A stretch of DNA of 64,000 bases from Bacteroides sedimenti (GCF_040365225.1 NZ_AP028055.1:434001-498000), one strand, 5' to 3'; numbered from the stretch's first letter, positions 25,778 through 35,497 are shown. Notes: generated by a model from the letters alone, not told the origin. Numbers and translations: made by a program.

Positions 25778-27268
25778 TTATTTTTTCCATTTGTAAGAAG
25801 CTACTGCTTTAGCCGGCAATGAATAGGCAAAAGAGTTTTCTCCGTCGGACAAAGTTATGCTAACCGGATTGTTTGTATCGTTTTGCATTATCACTGCATA
25901 CGATCCATCGGGATTCAGGAATGCTGAATAGTAGAGCCCATTTGCCTTATATCCGGTTGTTCCTATCCGTTTAGCTCCCGGTTTTATCACCTTGGCCAGA
26001 TGACTGATGGTGTAGTAATGAGAGTTCTTTGTCATGGTTTTATAATCTGAATTAATATCAATTGCACCGTAACAAGTAGTGCAACCGCCCGGACGGTTTG
26101 GACCATGATTTTTATCCAGCATAAAATTCCATACAATTACCGCTTTTGTCCAGTTGTTTATCGTACCGATACACACCTCGGCCATGTTCCACATTAAATC
26201 GCCGGCAAAGCTGTAGCCCCATTCACCAATAGACATCTCAGTGAAATAGAGATTCTTTTCAGGATTTGCATTGTGTACGTCAAGAAGTTCGGACTTATCG
26301 CCTCCATAGGCATGGAATCCTGCTCCGTCAATGTATTGAGCCGCATCAGCATCTTTGTAAATGTTGATTGGATAATCCATCTGATCGGCCACATTATCAT
26401 AATTGAAGTTGTGGTCGAAGACAATGATCTTTGTATTGATTCCGGTATTACGGAAAGCCGGTCCCAAAGCTGTTTTGATGAAATCGCGCTGCTCCTGCCA
26501 GGTCATGTACAACGAAACGGAATTCCCTCGGTTCAACGGTTCATTCTGAACAGTGATGGAAGAAATGTTGATACCCTCTGCTTTCATTGCCTGAATGTAC
26601 TTCACGAAATACATGGCATAATCCTGATAATAGTCAGGGTTTAGCTGTCCGCTGGTCCACGAATCGAAAGGTTTCTTCTCTGTCAGATTATTCACTTTCA
26701 TCCATTTGGGGCAAGTCCATGGAGAAGCCATGATCTTAACGTTAGGATTAATGGCCAGAATCTCTTTCAAGATTGGAATTACATAATTTTTATCTTCCGA
26801 CTGCAATGCAAAATTCTCAATACCGGGAGTGTCACAATAGGTGTACTCGCTCAAAGAAAAATCTGAAGCGCCAATGGATATACGGATATAACTATATCCC
26901 ATTCCATCTTTTGGATCAAACGTTTCCTTCAGCAGTTTTGCTCTGTCGTCTGCTCTCATTTTTAATAAATTAAAGCAGGAAGAACCGGTCATTGCTGCAC
27001 CAAACCCATCCATTTCCTGAAATACTTCCGAAGGATTTAACTGAATGGTATAAGGCGACATATTGTCTTTCTTGCTGAATGACAATGGAATCTTCTTAAA
27101 CAGATGCGATTGATCGGCTGTGGTAACGTATAGATCTACATCAGAGGTCTCAGATCCGGGTGGTTCCGGAGCAGGTGCTGAACCATTTCCACATCCCAGT
27201 AATGAAAATCCCGCAATGAAAATCCCTGTTAATGCAGATAATAATTTGTTTCTATAATCAACTCTCAT
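25778..27268 (-). CDS. GH30 endo-beta-glycanase lipoprotein, PUL 2
   Basis: Retaining GH30 enzyme, most likely endo-beta-1,6-glucanase (GH30_3), with glucosylceramidase-like activity as the alternative. Lipoprotein signal with Cys26 in SLLGC predicts surface location. The catalytic core begins at MDGFGAAMTGSS (about residue 86) and includes ASPWTCPKWMKVN, acid/base Glu243 in VQNEPL and nucleophile Glu344 in YFTEMSIGEWG. A C-terminal beta sandwich (about 415-496) closes the usual GH30 arrangement. 496 aa. It starts two bases after the SusD stop, so expression is coupled to the importer. Confidence 0.9.
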   Translation of the reverse strand: MRVDYRNKLLSALTGIFIAGFSLLGCGNGSAPAPEPPGSETSDVDLYVTTADQSHLFKKIPLSFSKKDNMSPYTIQLNPSEVFQEMDGFGAAMTGSSCFNLLKMRADDRAKLLKETFDPKDGMGYSYIRISIGASDFSLSEYTYCDTPGIENFALQSEDKNYVIPILKEILAINPNVKIMASPWTCPKWMKVNNLTEKKPFDSWTSGQLNPDYYQDYAMYFVKYIQAMKAEGINISSITVQNEPLNRGNSVSLYMTWQEQRDFIKTALGPAFRNTGINTKIIVFDHNFNYDNVADQMDYPINIYKDADAAQYIDGAGFHAYGGDKSELLDVHNANPEKNLYFTEMSIGEWGYSFAGDLMWNMAEVCIGTINNWTKAVIVWNFMLDKNHGPNRPGGCTTCYGAIDINSDYKTMTKNSHYYTISHLAKVIKPGAKRIGTTGYKANGLYYSAFLNPDGSYAVIMQNDTNNPVSITLSDGENSFAYSLPAKAVASYKWKK

Positions 27269-27270
27269 TA

Positions 27271-28779
27271 TTAATATCCTTTGTTTTGCGTTAAGTTTGG
27301 ATTACTATCTATTTGAGTTTGCGGAACAGGCATAACCAAAGAGTTCTCTGTGAAAGTTGCCATCTTCTTGCGACCTGAGTCTCTTGAATTTAAGCTGTTC
27401 ATCACTTCGTATACTTTTCCTGTGCGAACGAGGTCAAACCAGCGTTGTCCTTCGAAAGAGAGTTCCAAGCGACGCTCTTTAAGCACGGCATCAACCATTT
27501 TATCCTTAGAACCTTTTGTTGAAGCATCCAGCTTAGCCAGTTTAACGCGTGTACGTATTTGGTCAACCAGATCGGCCGCAGCAGTCAAATTTCCCTGATT
27601 TACATAAGCTTCAGCTTCTAAAAGAAGAATGTCTGCAAGGCGTAACTTGATTATACTGTTATAACGTGAACGGGTTTTGTACATAAACGGATAATGATCT
27701 GATGGATAGTGAATGCTCCATGATGGCTGTCCCCATACAATTGCTTCATTCATGCGAATATCGTCTCCTTCATTCTCATAAGCCTGAATCAGGTCTCTTG
27801 AAGGAGTAATCCATTTAGCCCAGTCGTAACTACTGTTCGGGTCGCATTGATCGAGTCCAAACATCCAGGTAACCCAGCTTCCACTTCCCACAGGGAAAAC
27901 TATCTCGAAGATTGACTCGGAAGTATTGCGATAGTTGACATCTGTTTTTGCATCGTTAACAGAAAATAAGTCAGAGTAATTAGGTACTAAAGAGAAACCG
28001 TCATTCTTAACGGATTCACAATATTGAATTACTTTAGCATAATCTCTAACAGGAGCTTCCGCATAAACTTTTGCCAAAAGAGTTTTAGCGACTGATTGTG
28101 TCAGCTTAAACTTGTTGGATGAATCTACTTTCGGAGCATACTGAACACCGTATTCCAGATCGCTGATTATTTGTTTATAAACATCCTGCACACTGCTGCG
28201 TGAAGGGAAAAGTAGCGGATACATATCTTTTACATTCTCAGAAGTGATGTTTGGTGTTTCTTTAGTAACAACAGGTACTTCACCCCACAACCGGGTCATG
28301 TCGAACAACATCCATGCTCTCCAGATAGAGGCTTCAGCCTTCCATTGATTACGCTCGGCAGTTGTCAGTGCAGGATCGGGAACAGAATCTACGTTACAGA
28401 TTACACGGTTTGCAGCTACAATGTATCCCAGATAAGATGTCCAGTCGCGCTCAATATTCTTGTTTGTACCATCCTGTTTGTTTGATTCCAGTTGGGCAAG
28501 TTCCGCATCGGTAGCCCCACTATAAGCATTGTCAGAATGAGTCTCGCAATAAGCCATCATATCCAGATACCATGATTCCTGAGAGTTCCGGATGCTAACA
28601 TAAATATTATCATATTGCTGTTGCATGTCAGCTTTTGTTTTATACTTGCTGCCAGTAGCTGTGGTGTCGCTAGTACTAAGTTTGCTGTAAAAATCCGATA
28701 TAGGATCGTAATTAAGGGAGCAACTTCCCATTAAAAGGACTGTACTCAATAGTAAACAAAGTTTTATTCTATTTTTCAT
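27271..28779 (-). CDS. SusD/RagB-family lipoprotein, PUL 2
   Basis: Glycan-binding lid for the adjacent SusC. Lipoprotein signal residues 1-19 with Cys20 in LMGSC. The conserved SusD N-terminal helix region includes RVICNVDS and the AEASIWRAWMLFDMTRLWGEVPVV block (about 145-170). C-terminal RRLELSFEGQRWFDLVRTGK and the final NPNLTQNKGY are standard for the family. 502 aa. It lies 12 bases after susC and two bases before the GH30 gene. Confidence 0.95.
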   Translation of the reverse strand: MKNRIKLCLLLSTVLLMGSCSLNYDPISDFYSKLSTSDTTATGSKYKTKADMQQQYDNIYVSIRNSQESWYLDMMAYCETHSDNAYSGATDAELAQLESNKQDGTNKNIERDWTSYLGYIVAANRVICNVDSVPDPALTTAERNQWKAEASIWRAWMLFDMTRLWGEVPVVTKETPNITSENVKDMYPLLFPSRSSVQDVYKQIISDLEYGVQYAPKVDSSNKFKLTQSVAKTLLAKVYAEAPVRDYAKVIQYCESVKNDGFSLVPNYSDLFSVNDAKTDVNYRNTSESIFEIVFPVGSGSWVTWMFGLDQCDPNSSYDWAKWITPSRDLIQAYENEGDDIRMNEAIVWGQPSWSIHYPSDHYPFMYKTRSRYNSIIKLRLADILLLEAEAYVNQGNLTAAADLVDQIRTRVKLAKLDASTKGSKDKMVDAVLKERRLELSFEGQRWFDLVRTGKVYEVMNSLNSRDSGRKKMATFTENSLVMPVPQTQIDSNPNLTQNKGY

Positions 28780-28791
28780 TGTATTATTCTA

Positions 28792-31785
28792 TTAAAATTC
28801 AACATTGACACCAAATACATAGCTCTTTGTCTGAGGGTAAGTTCCCCAGTCTATTCCTTGTACAAGTGCACTTCCTCCTTCTTGGTTTACTTCAGGATCG
28901 AATCCTTTGTAGTTTGTGAAAGTAAGCAGATTTTGCGCGGTGAAAAATGGTTGAAGACGGTTGATGCTCCATTTCTTCAATAGTTTTCCGCTAAAGTTAT
29001 ATGAAAAGGTTAATGCCTTTAAACGTAAGTAACTGCCATCTTCTACAAAACGGCTCGAATTCTTGAGATTCTCTTTCGAAGACACAGCTCTTGGCATGTC
29101 GGTAATCTGTCCTGGAATTCTCCATCTTTTAAGAACTGCAGTGGACTGGTTCTTCGAGTCGTACATACCTTCTGTTTCCATGCGAGAGAGGTTGTATACA
29201 TCATTGCCTACCGAACCTTGGAAGAAAATATCGAGGTTAAATCCTTTGTAAGACAGATTGTTTGTGATACCAAAAGTGAAGTCCGGATTTGGATTGCCAA
29301 TATAGGTTTTGTCGGCCGGAGTAATTGTTCCACTCTTATCCAGATCTTTGTAAACAAGATCTCCCGTTTCAGGATCAACTCCTTCTGAAATATAGCCCCA
29401 GAACATACCCAGAGGTTTACCTATGGTTAGTTTTGTAATATATTCACCACTTGTAGATTGTTCATAGAAATAAGATTGACGTGTATCGAATTTCATAACC
29501 TTGTTCTTGTTGAACGAAATATTGAAATCGGTACTCCATTTGAACTGACCTATGAAGTTCTTTGAATTTACACCAAATTCAAGACCTTTGTTCTCCATCT
29601 CTCCTTCGTTGCGGTATATATGACTGAAAGCTGCTGTTGGCCCTAGAGGTACATCCATTAATAAATTTGTGGTGTGTTTATAATATGCATCGGCTGTGAA
29701 GGTCAGTCTGTTGCTCAGAACTGTAAAGTCGATACCAATATTCGTCTGAGTGGTTGTTTCCCAAGTTAGATCCTTGTTTTGCATATTAGCAGGAGTTATA
29801 ATTGGAAGTGCATTATCTTTGCCGGTTTCCCACCAGTTCTGACGGGTAATGTTCATCAGTTGTAAGTATCCATAATCGCCTACACCCGATTGATTACCGG
29901 TTTGACCCCATCCTCCGCGGATTTTTAAGTCGTCAATCCACTTAATGTCTCTCATGAAATTTTCGGAAGAAAGTCTCCATGCAGCCGATACTGAAGGGAA
30001 ATATCCCCATTTGTGACTAGGAGCCAGTTTAGAAGAACCATCAGCACGGAAATTGGCTGTTAATAAGTATCTGCTGTCAAAGTTGTACGACAAACGTCCT
30101 ACATAAGACATGATGGCCCAATCTGAAGCGCTTGTCCCATTCCATTGTTCTACCTTATTCCCGGCATTCAGTGTTTTAATATCTCCACTAATAAAATGGC
30201 TTACGGTCTGGTAACTTTGCGACCATTTGGATGTTGTTCCTGAAGCACCGGCCATCAGACCAAAATTATGTTTCTTGATACTCTTGTCAAACGTCACAAT
30301 ATTATCGAATACTAGAATGGTACTCAACGCACGGTTATCAGATGCATTACCATATTGAGAACGACCGTATTCTGTTTTTACTGGATCAAGGAAACTAGTG
30401 CCGTTGTAATATGCCCTGTCGATAGAGATTGAACTTTTGTATTTCAGATTCGGAGTAAACGTGATTTCACCCGATGCGCTTCCCAGCAATCTGTTATTAT
30501 TCGTTTTATTATCAGCTGTACGCGACATGTTTTCTACAGGATGAGTAACATTTGCCCCATAGAAATTATTATAATATTGACCCGGATGGTTTGGATCCCA
30601 TATTAGAGCATAGGTAGGTGTATTAATCACGGAAAGAACCACTCCGGCGCGGTTTGCACCTTGTCCCGAAATAATGCCGTTGTTGCTGTAATCTGAATAC
30701 GCCAGATTGGTGTTGACTTTTAACCATGGGCGGATTTGATTTTCCAGATTGGCTCTCAGGTTATAACGCTCATAGTAAGCCACTTTAATTATTCCCGATT
30801 CCTTTGTGTAACCACCAGAAATGAAATATCTCATTTTATCGTTTCCATTTGAAACTGAAAGCTGATAGTTCTGGGAAACTCCTGTTCTAAAGGTTTCATC
30901 AAACCAGTTTGTTTCGTCTTTCAAACCCGAAGGAAGATTAATCATTCCAATTTCATCCATTAAATCCTTATACTGTGAAACATTAAGTGAATGGATTTTC
31001 TTTCCGATTTGAGTTGTACCTGCCTGAGCAGAAAGGCTTATTTTGGCTTCACCTTTCATACCCGACTTGGTGGTAATAAGCACAACACCATTAGATGCTC
31101 TTGAACCATAAATGGCTGCAGATGATGCATCCTTTAAAATCTGCATGCTTTCAATGTCGTTTGGAGATAAGAAATTAATGTCGGTCATTGGTATTCCATC
31201 AACCACATAAAGAGGATCATTACTTGCGTTGATTGAAGAATTACCCCGAACACGAACTACTATTCCTGCACCAGGTTCTCCATTAGGCTGAATTACATTA
31301 ACTCCGGCTGCTTTTCCCTGAATGGCTGCAGCTGCAGAGATAATAGGGCGTTCATCTAAATCTTTTGTTGAAACGCTGGCTACAGAGGTGGTCACATCTT
31401 TTCTCTTAACAGATCCATAACCAATGACTACAACTTCGTCCAATAACTTATCATTTTCTTCCAATACAATATTTATAGGAGAAGTTCCTTTTACTTCAAC
31501 TTCCTGACTTTTAAAACCAATGTAAGTGATGGTTAACTTGGCATTTGGTGACACCGACAAAGAAAATTTCCCGTCAAAGTCAGTCACGGTTCCATTAGTT
31601 GTGCCTTTCTCAACAACACTGGCTCCAATGATGCTCTCATTAGTAGCATCTTTTATCTGGCCTTTAACAGTGATTTTTTGTGCGAAGGCACCTAGAGATA
31701 AAAACAAACCCATAATAACAAAGAGAACACTTCTACTGAAGTTTGCCTCATACCTGATAATTGGTCTTTGCTTGCTTTTTTTCAT
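28792..31785 (-). CDS. SusC/RagA-family TonB-dependent transporter, PUL 2
   Basis: Outer-membrane importer for the PUL 2 glycan. A rather long signal region (residues 1-35, with a basic start KKSKQRP, ending GAFAQ) precedes the carboxypeptidase-regulatory-like domain (about 37-115). Next come TonB-box-like LLDEVVVIGYGSVKRKD, the plug (about 125-240, PLYVVDGIPMTD and NDIESMQILKDASSAAIYGSRA) and the barrel, with a last strand YVFGVNVEF. 997 aa. First gene of the enzyme operon; a -7-like box lies 57 bases upstream of the start. Confidence 0.95.
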   Translation of the reverse strand: MKKSKQRPIIRYEANFSRSVLFVIMGLFLSLGAFAQKITVKGQIKDATNESIIGASVVEKGTTNGTVTDFDGKFSLSVSPNAKLTITYIGFKSQEVEVKGTSPINIVLEENDKLLDEVVVIGYGSVKRKDVTTSVASVSTKDLDERPIISAAAAIQGKAAGVNVIQPNGEPGAGIVVRVRGNSSINASNDPLYVVDGIPMTDINFLSPNDIESMQILKDASSAAIYGSRASNGVVLITTKSGMKGEAKISLSAQAGTTQIGKKIHSLNVSQYKDLMDEIGMINLPSGLKDETNWFDETFRTGVSQNYQLSVSNGNDKMRYFISGGYTKESGIIKVAYYERYNLRANLENQIRPWLKVNTNLAYSDYSNNGIISGQGANRAGVVLSVINTPTYALIWDPNHPGQYYNNFYGANVTHPVENMSRTADNKTNNNRLLGSASGEITFTPNLKYKSSISIDRAYYNGTSFLDPVKTEYGRSQYGNASDNRALSTILVFDNIVTFDKSIKKHNFGLMAGASGTTSKWSQSYQTVSHFISGDIKTLNAGNKVEQWNGTSASDWAIMSYVGRLSYNFDSRYLLTANFRADGSSKLAPSHKWGYFPSVSAAWRLSSENFMRDIKWIDDLKIRGGWGQTGNQSGVGDYGYLQLMNITRQNWWETGKDNALPIITPANMQNKDLTWETTTQTNIGIDFTVLSNRLTFTADAYYKHTTNLLMDVPLGPTAAFSHIYRNEGEMENKGLEFGVNSKNFIGQFKWSTDFNISFNKNKVMKFDTRQSYFYEQSTSGEYITKLTIGKPLGMFWGYISEGVDPETGDLVYKDLDKSGTITPADKTYIGNPNPDFTFGITNNLSYKGFNLDIFFQGSVGNDVYNLSRMETEGMYDSKNQSTAVLKRWRIPGQITDMPRAVSSKENLKNSSRFVEDGSYLRLKALTFSYNFSGKLLKKWSINRLQPFFTAQNLLTFTNYKGFDPEVNQEGGSALVQGIDWGTYPQTKSYVFGVNVEF

Positions 31786-31841
31786 GAATAATATATTTAA
31801 TTAGTTAACATTCTGTTATTCTATCTTGAATAACTTGCTAA

Positions 31842-31849
31842 CAAATTTA
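31842..31849 (-). promoter_or_regulatory. -7 box candidate of the PUL 2 operon
   Basis: TAAATTTG on the minus strand, 57 bases before the susC ATG. No -33 match, as expected for a promoter that needs an activator. Confidence 0.4.
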
Positions 31850-32083
31850 AGAAGGAAAGATTTCGATTATCTCCTTGTGTGGCAATTAAGTGGATTTTTT
31901 TAGGTGTTTATTAGCTTTATGTGATTGTAAATCAGCATAATGTAAATTTATTAACATCCTAAAAAAGTGGAATAGCTATTAATGCAAAAGATACATTTTT
32001 TTGCATTAATAATTGTTTTTAAGTATATCCTAAGCTTCTAAGAGAATAAAATGGAAATGTATTATCTTCTTCTTTAGAACTTG

Positions 32084-33694
32084 TTATGAGAAAGTACCAA
32101 TCTTCATAACACGGTTTTCAAAATCATCCCGTGATACCAACGCTTTGTTTTTAACCTTTGCCCGATAATTATAAATTGTATTCACTGAATATCTTAAAAG
32201 ATTTGCTATTTTAGAACTGTCATTAATTCCCAAACGAATTAGGGCAAAAATACGCAATTCAGTATTCAGCAGTTCTCCTTTCTTTAAAACAATTCTTTCT
32301 TCTTTTGCGAGAAGAGAATTAAACTCTTCTACAAATTGGGGATAAAGATGCAGGAATGTATTATCGAAGTTCGAATAGAATTCTTTTAATTCGTTTTCGA
32401 TGACATCAGGCGATTTGGTTGTCTTAAGTAACTCGGCAATCTGACCTCCGGTAATTTTCTTGCTTACCATCTTTCGATAACTTTCCAGTTTATCAATGTA
32501 AGTTGAACATAGGCCAAGAAAAAGTGCAATATATTCCTCTTTCACACGATTGGCTTCTCCCAGCTCATTATTCAGAGACTTTAGCTGTGTGTTGATAATG
32601 CCTAATTCGTTACGAGCTTTTGCTAGTTTTTTCATTTGTCTGTAAATATACCCCAAAGCGCCAATTAGTAGAAGAGAGAGAGCACTAATACCTATTAAAC
32701 TGATTCTTAAGTCATTTTTTTGTTTTTCGCTCTTTATCTGATAGCTCTTTTCTATAATAGGAAGTGTGTTTGATATTTGAATATTACGTAATCGTGCGTT
32801 ATAGAAATTGGCATCCTCCAAAGAAAATTTGATATAATGATAAGCATGATCAATATCCCCTTTTTCATAAAGCAGGTTAGCGAGAGTAAACAGTGAAGCA
32901 TTATCTTTTATAGCAGCTTTTATATCCGATAAGGCAGATAAAATAAGGTCTTTCTTTTCTTCATCTGGCCGTTTTTCTTCCCGGTATATGAGGGAAGACT
33001 GGAATTTAATCAAGGCATATTCGGGTGTGCCGAAGGAAGTTTTCGAGAGTCGGATATTATTAATTCGACGTGCTTCTGCCAGATCTTTGTGCTCCAGAGC
33101 TTTTTGCTCTTTGATTGCTAGATAATTTTCGGATGTAGGTGCATAGAGATTCAGCATGGTATCCTGATAAGCTCTGAATATCTTGAAATAGGTTTTTTTC
33201 AACTTCTGATTGTGAGTATAGAGATGCATTTCATCATATAATCGTTCGCAACATCTGTAATATTCGGGTATCTGCTCTTTAGTTAACTCTTTCTTGTTGA
33301 TGGAAGTCAATGCGTAAGAACTTTCACTGTACATACCCGAAGAGGATTGCAAATAACTCAACAATAGTTTTGTTTCGTTAATCCATTTTTTATTATTGTG
33401 TAATTCTGCCAGATCAAGATTCATATTCAGATAATGAATGGCCGAATCACAAACGAATGCCCTATATTCTTTGTATAATAACTCATTGATTGCATATATC
33501 TGCTGAGGTGAAATCCCTTTTTTATTTAATCCTATTTTAAGTTTAGATATCCGGTTTTCCCTCATTTCTACATAGCTTCTGCTTTCTTTGATGGTTTTAT
33601 CAAGGACGTTTAATAAAGAATCAAGTTGATTTCCGGCCAGAGTTGTGAATGAGTAGAAGGTAAATATGATCAAAAACAGGGTTTTTCTTTTCAT
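32084..33694 (-). CDS. Membrane-spanning TPR-HTH regulator of PUL 2
   Basis: 536 aa. Signal or first membrane segment (residues 1-20). A helical, TPR-like periplasmic part follows (about 25-320, e.g. YRCCERLYDEMHLYT and NLLYEKGDIDHAYHYIKFS), then one strong membrane span (about 327-348, ISLIGISALSLLLIGALGYIY) and a coiled segment. The cytoplasmic C terminus (about 477-525) is a LuxR-type helix-turn-helix, ELRIFALIRLGINDSSKIA then LLRYSVNTIYNYRAKVKNKA. The protein therefore resembles a one-component transmembrane regulator (DUF6377-like as I recall), without the histidine kinase of hybrid two-component systems. It lies 298 bases upstream of susC on the same strand and probably senses the PUL 2 sugar directly. 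Confidence 0.8.
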   Translation of the reverse strand: MKRKTLFLIIFTFYSFTTLAGNQLDSLLNVLDKTIKESRSYVEMRENRISKLKIGLNKKGISPQQIYAINELLYKEYRAFVCDSAIHYLNMNLDLAELHNNKKWINETKLLLSYLQSSSGMYSESSYALTSINKKELTKEQIPEYYRCCERLYDEMHLYTHNQKLKKTYFKIFRAYQDTMLNLYAPTSENYLAIKEQKALEHKDLAEARRINNIRLSKTSFGTPEYALIKFQSSLIYREEKRPDEEKKDLILSALSDIKAAIKDNASLFTLANLLYEKGDIDHAYHYIKFSLEDANFYNARLRNIQISNTLPIIEKSYQIKSEKQKNDLRISLIGISALSLLLIGALGYIYRQMKKLAKARNELGIINTQLKSLNNELGEANRVKEEYIALFLGLCSTYIDKLESYRKMVSKKITGGQIAELLKTTKSPDVIENELKEFYSNFDNTFLHLYPQFVEEFNSLLAKEERIVLKKGELLNTELRIFALIRLGINDSSKIANLLRYSVNTIYNYRAKVKNKALVSRDDFENRVMKIGTFS

Positions 33695-33719
33695 TGTAAT
33701 GACATAGTATTAGTTGCCT

Positions 33720-33727
33720 CAAAGTTA
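33720..33727 (-). promoter_or_regulatory. -7 box of the PUL 2 regulator gene
   Basis: TAACTTTG on the minus strand, 25 bases before the ATG. A TTG lies 17 bases further upstream, slightly short of the normal spacing. Confidence 0.45.
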
Positions 33728-34246
33728 AAAAAAAGATTGTGATACAACCTAACGAAATAAAAATAATAACATATGATTATCAATAAACCAAACTATACAG
33801 CTTTTAATAATGCTTTTAGGTAATTGTTGCAGCTTCTTAATATTACGGCAATAACATGTTAACATGAGAATAGTCTCTTTGCAATCGAAATACAGATATT
33901 AGATAAAGCTTCTGAATATTAAATATTATAATTAATTTATGGACATAAGAATACTTAAATCTATACTTAATAAGTTTTGCTTGTTATCAAGATTGAAATA
34001 CAGCAAATAACTATTGAAGGAACTAACCGATTAGGAGTAATATATAAGAAAGTCCTTTTAATCTAGTTCTAATATTAATGCATCTCAATGACTTATTATA
34101 ATAAATAATGTCCACTAATTGTTTTTATATTATTTTGACGAATAATCCGGGCGCTAAACGTAGCAATCTTTATTTTCTAAGTCATTGAATTTATCAGGCA
34201 GTGATAAATTATTTGTCGCTGCCTGCTTTAATTTTCTTTAGCTATA
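33728..34246. other. Gene-free interval with an orphan hairpin
   Basis: About 520 AT-rich bases between the regulator promoter and the promoter of the phosphodiesterase gene, with no credible open frame. The only conspicuous element is the hairpin at 34188-34225, described separately. Confidence 0.6.
34188..34235 (+). terminator. Orphan terminator-like hairpin with alternative fold
   Basis: A 15-bp stem (34195-34209 with 34211-34225, two G-U pairs, outer arm CAGGCAG/CTGCCTG) is followed by CTTTAATTTTCTTT. The left arm can instead form a perfect 9-bp stem, AATTTATCA (34188-34196) with TGATAAATT (34202-34210). No protein gene ends here on either strand, so it may end a small RNA. Confidence 0.5.
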
Positions 34247-34278
34247 TTTCAAATATAGAAAAGAACTCATTATCTTTG
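34247..34278 (+). promoter_or_regulatory. Promoter of the PHP phosphodiesterase gene
   Basis: TTTC (34247-34250), 20-base spacer, perfect TATCTTTG (34271-34278). Leader length would be about 78 bases. Confidence 0.6.
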
Positions 34279-34361
34279 AATATCTGCATTTATAATTGTC
34301 TGCAAATGAATTTGTTTGGATTGATTATAGGAAAATATTTACATAACACATAATAAAAGCA

Positions 34362-35465
34362 ATGAAACAAAAAACTTTAATTATTGGAATGATGCTGCTA
34401 ACGCAAGGTATCATTTCAAGTGCGGTAGCACAAGTACGCCAAGAAATAAAAATACCCGATTTAAAAGGGTATACAACATTGAAGTGTGACTTCCATATTC
34501 ACACAGTATTTTCTGACGGGTTGGTATGGCCTACGGTACGTGTGGACGAAGCTTATCGTGAAGGACTTGATGCCATCGCTATTACCGACCATCTGGAATA
34601 TCGCCCTCATAAAGGAGATATTGTTGCTGGACATGGACGGTCTTACGAGATCGCGGAAAAAGCAGCCGATAAAAATAACATTCTTCTTATTCGGGGAAGT
34701 GAAATAACCCGTCCTATGGCTCCTGGACATTTTAATGCTATTTTTCTTAATAACAACGACTCTTTGGATAAGAAGGAGTGGAGAGATTCCTTTAAGGCGG
34801 CTAAAGCTCAACGCGCTTTTATCTTTTGGAATCATCCGGGATGGGATGCTCAACAACCCGACACTACCAAGTGGTGGCCAGAACATACTGAGTTGTACAA
34901 TGCTGGGTACATGAATGGAATTGAAGTGGCGAATGGTACTAGCTATTGTCCTGAAGCTTTTCGCTGGTGTTTGGAAAAGAAACTAACCATGCTGGGAAAT
35001 ACTGATATACATCAGCCCATTCAGGCAGAATATGAATTTGCAAAAGGAAAACACCGCACAATGACACTTGTATTTGCAAAGAACAGAACAATCGAAGGCA
35101 TAAAGGAGGCATTGATAAACAGACGTACAGCTGTATACGTGGGAGACAATCTTATTGGTGAAAACAAGTACCTGAAAGAACTTTTTGAGAATTCAATCGA
35201 AATCCTGGATGTGGAAAAAAGTAAAAGAGGAGTGCAGATTACGTTCATAAACAAATCCGACTTAACATTCAAGCTGTTAAAAACAGAACATAACCCCGAT
35301 GTGGTTTATTTCCGGGATTATGTGATTGAACCTAATTGCAGACATAGTATAATGGTGAAACTACAGAATGACGTGGAAGAAGGAGATGTGAATTTTGAAG
35401 TGACAAATCTGCTTGTAGAACCCGGACAAGGGTTGAAATATACCTATCATGTTTCAAAACGCTGA
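34362..35465 (+). CDS. Exported PHP-family metallophosphoesterase (Sb-PDE-like)
   Basis: 367 aa. Signal peptide residues 1-23 (ending AVAQ). The PHP fold metal ligands are visible: His45/His47 in CDFHIHTVFSDG, Asp76/His77 in AITDHLEY, the Glu in IRGSEITRP, the His in FWNHPGW, and GNTDIH toward the C-terminal side of the domain. A ~100-residue beta domain follows (from about 265). The PHP barrel together with export matches the Sb-PDE family of phosphodiesterases. The natural substrate is unknown to me. Single-gene unit with its own promoter and terminator. Confidence 0.8.
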   Translation: MKQKTLIIGMMLLTQGIISSAVAQVRQEIKIPDLKGYTTLKCDFHIHTVFSDGLVWPTVRVDEAYREGLDAIAITDHLEYRPHKGDIVAGHGRSYEIAEKAADKNNILLIRGSEITRPMAPGHFNAIFLNNNDSLDKKEWRDSFKAAKAQRAFIFWNHPGWDAQQPDTTKWWPEHTELYNAGYMNGIEVANGTSYCPEAFRWCLEKKLTMLGNTDIHQPIQAEYEFAKGKHRTMTLVFAKNRTIEGIKEALINRRTAVYVGDNLIGENKYLKELFENSIEILDVEKSKRGVQITFINKSDLTFKLLKTEHNPDVVYFRDYVIEPNCRHSIMVKLQNDVEEGDVNFEVTNLLVEPGQGLKYTYHVSKR

Positions 35466-35497
35466 TATCTTCTAAAAATATTCTGATATATAAATTA

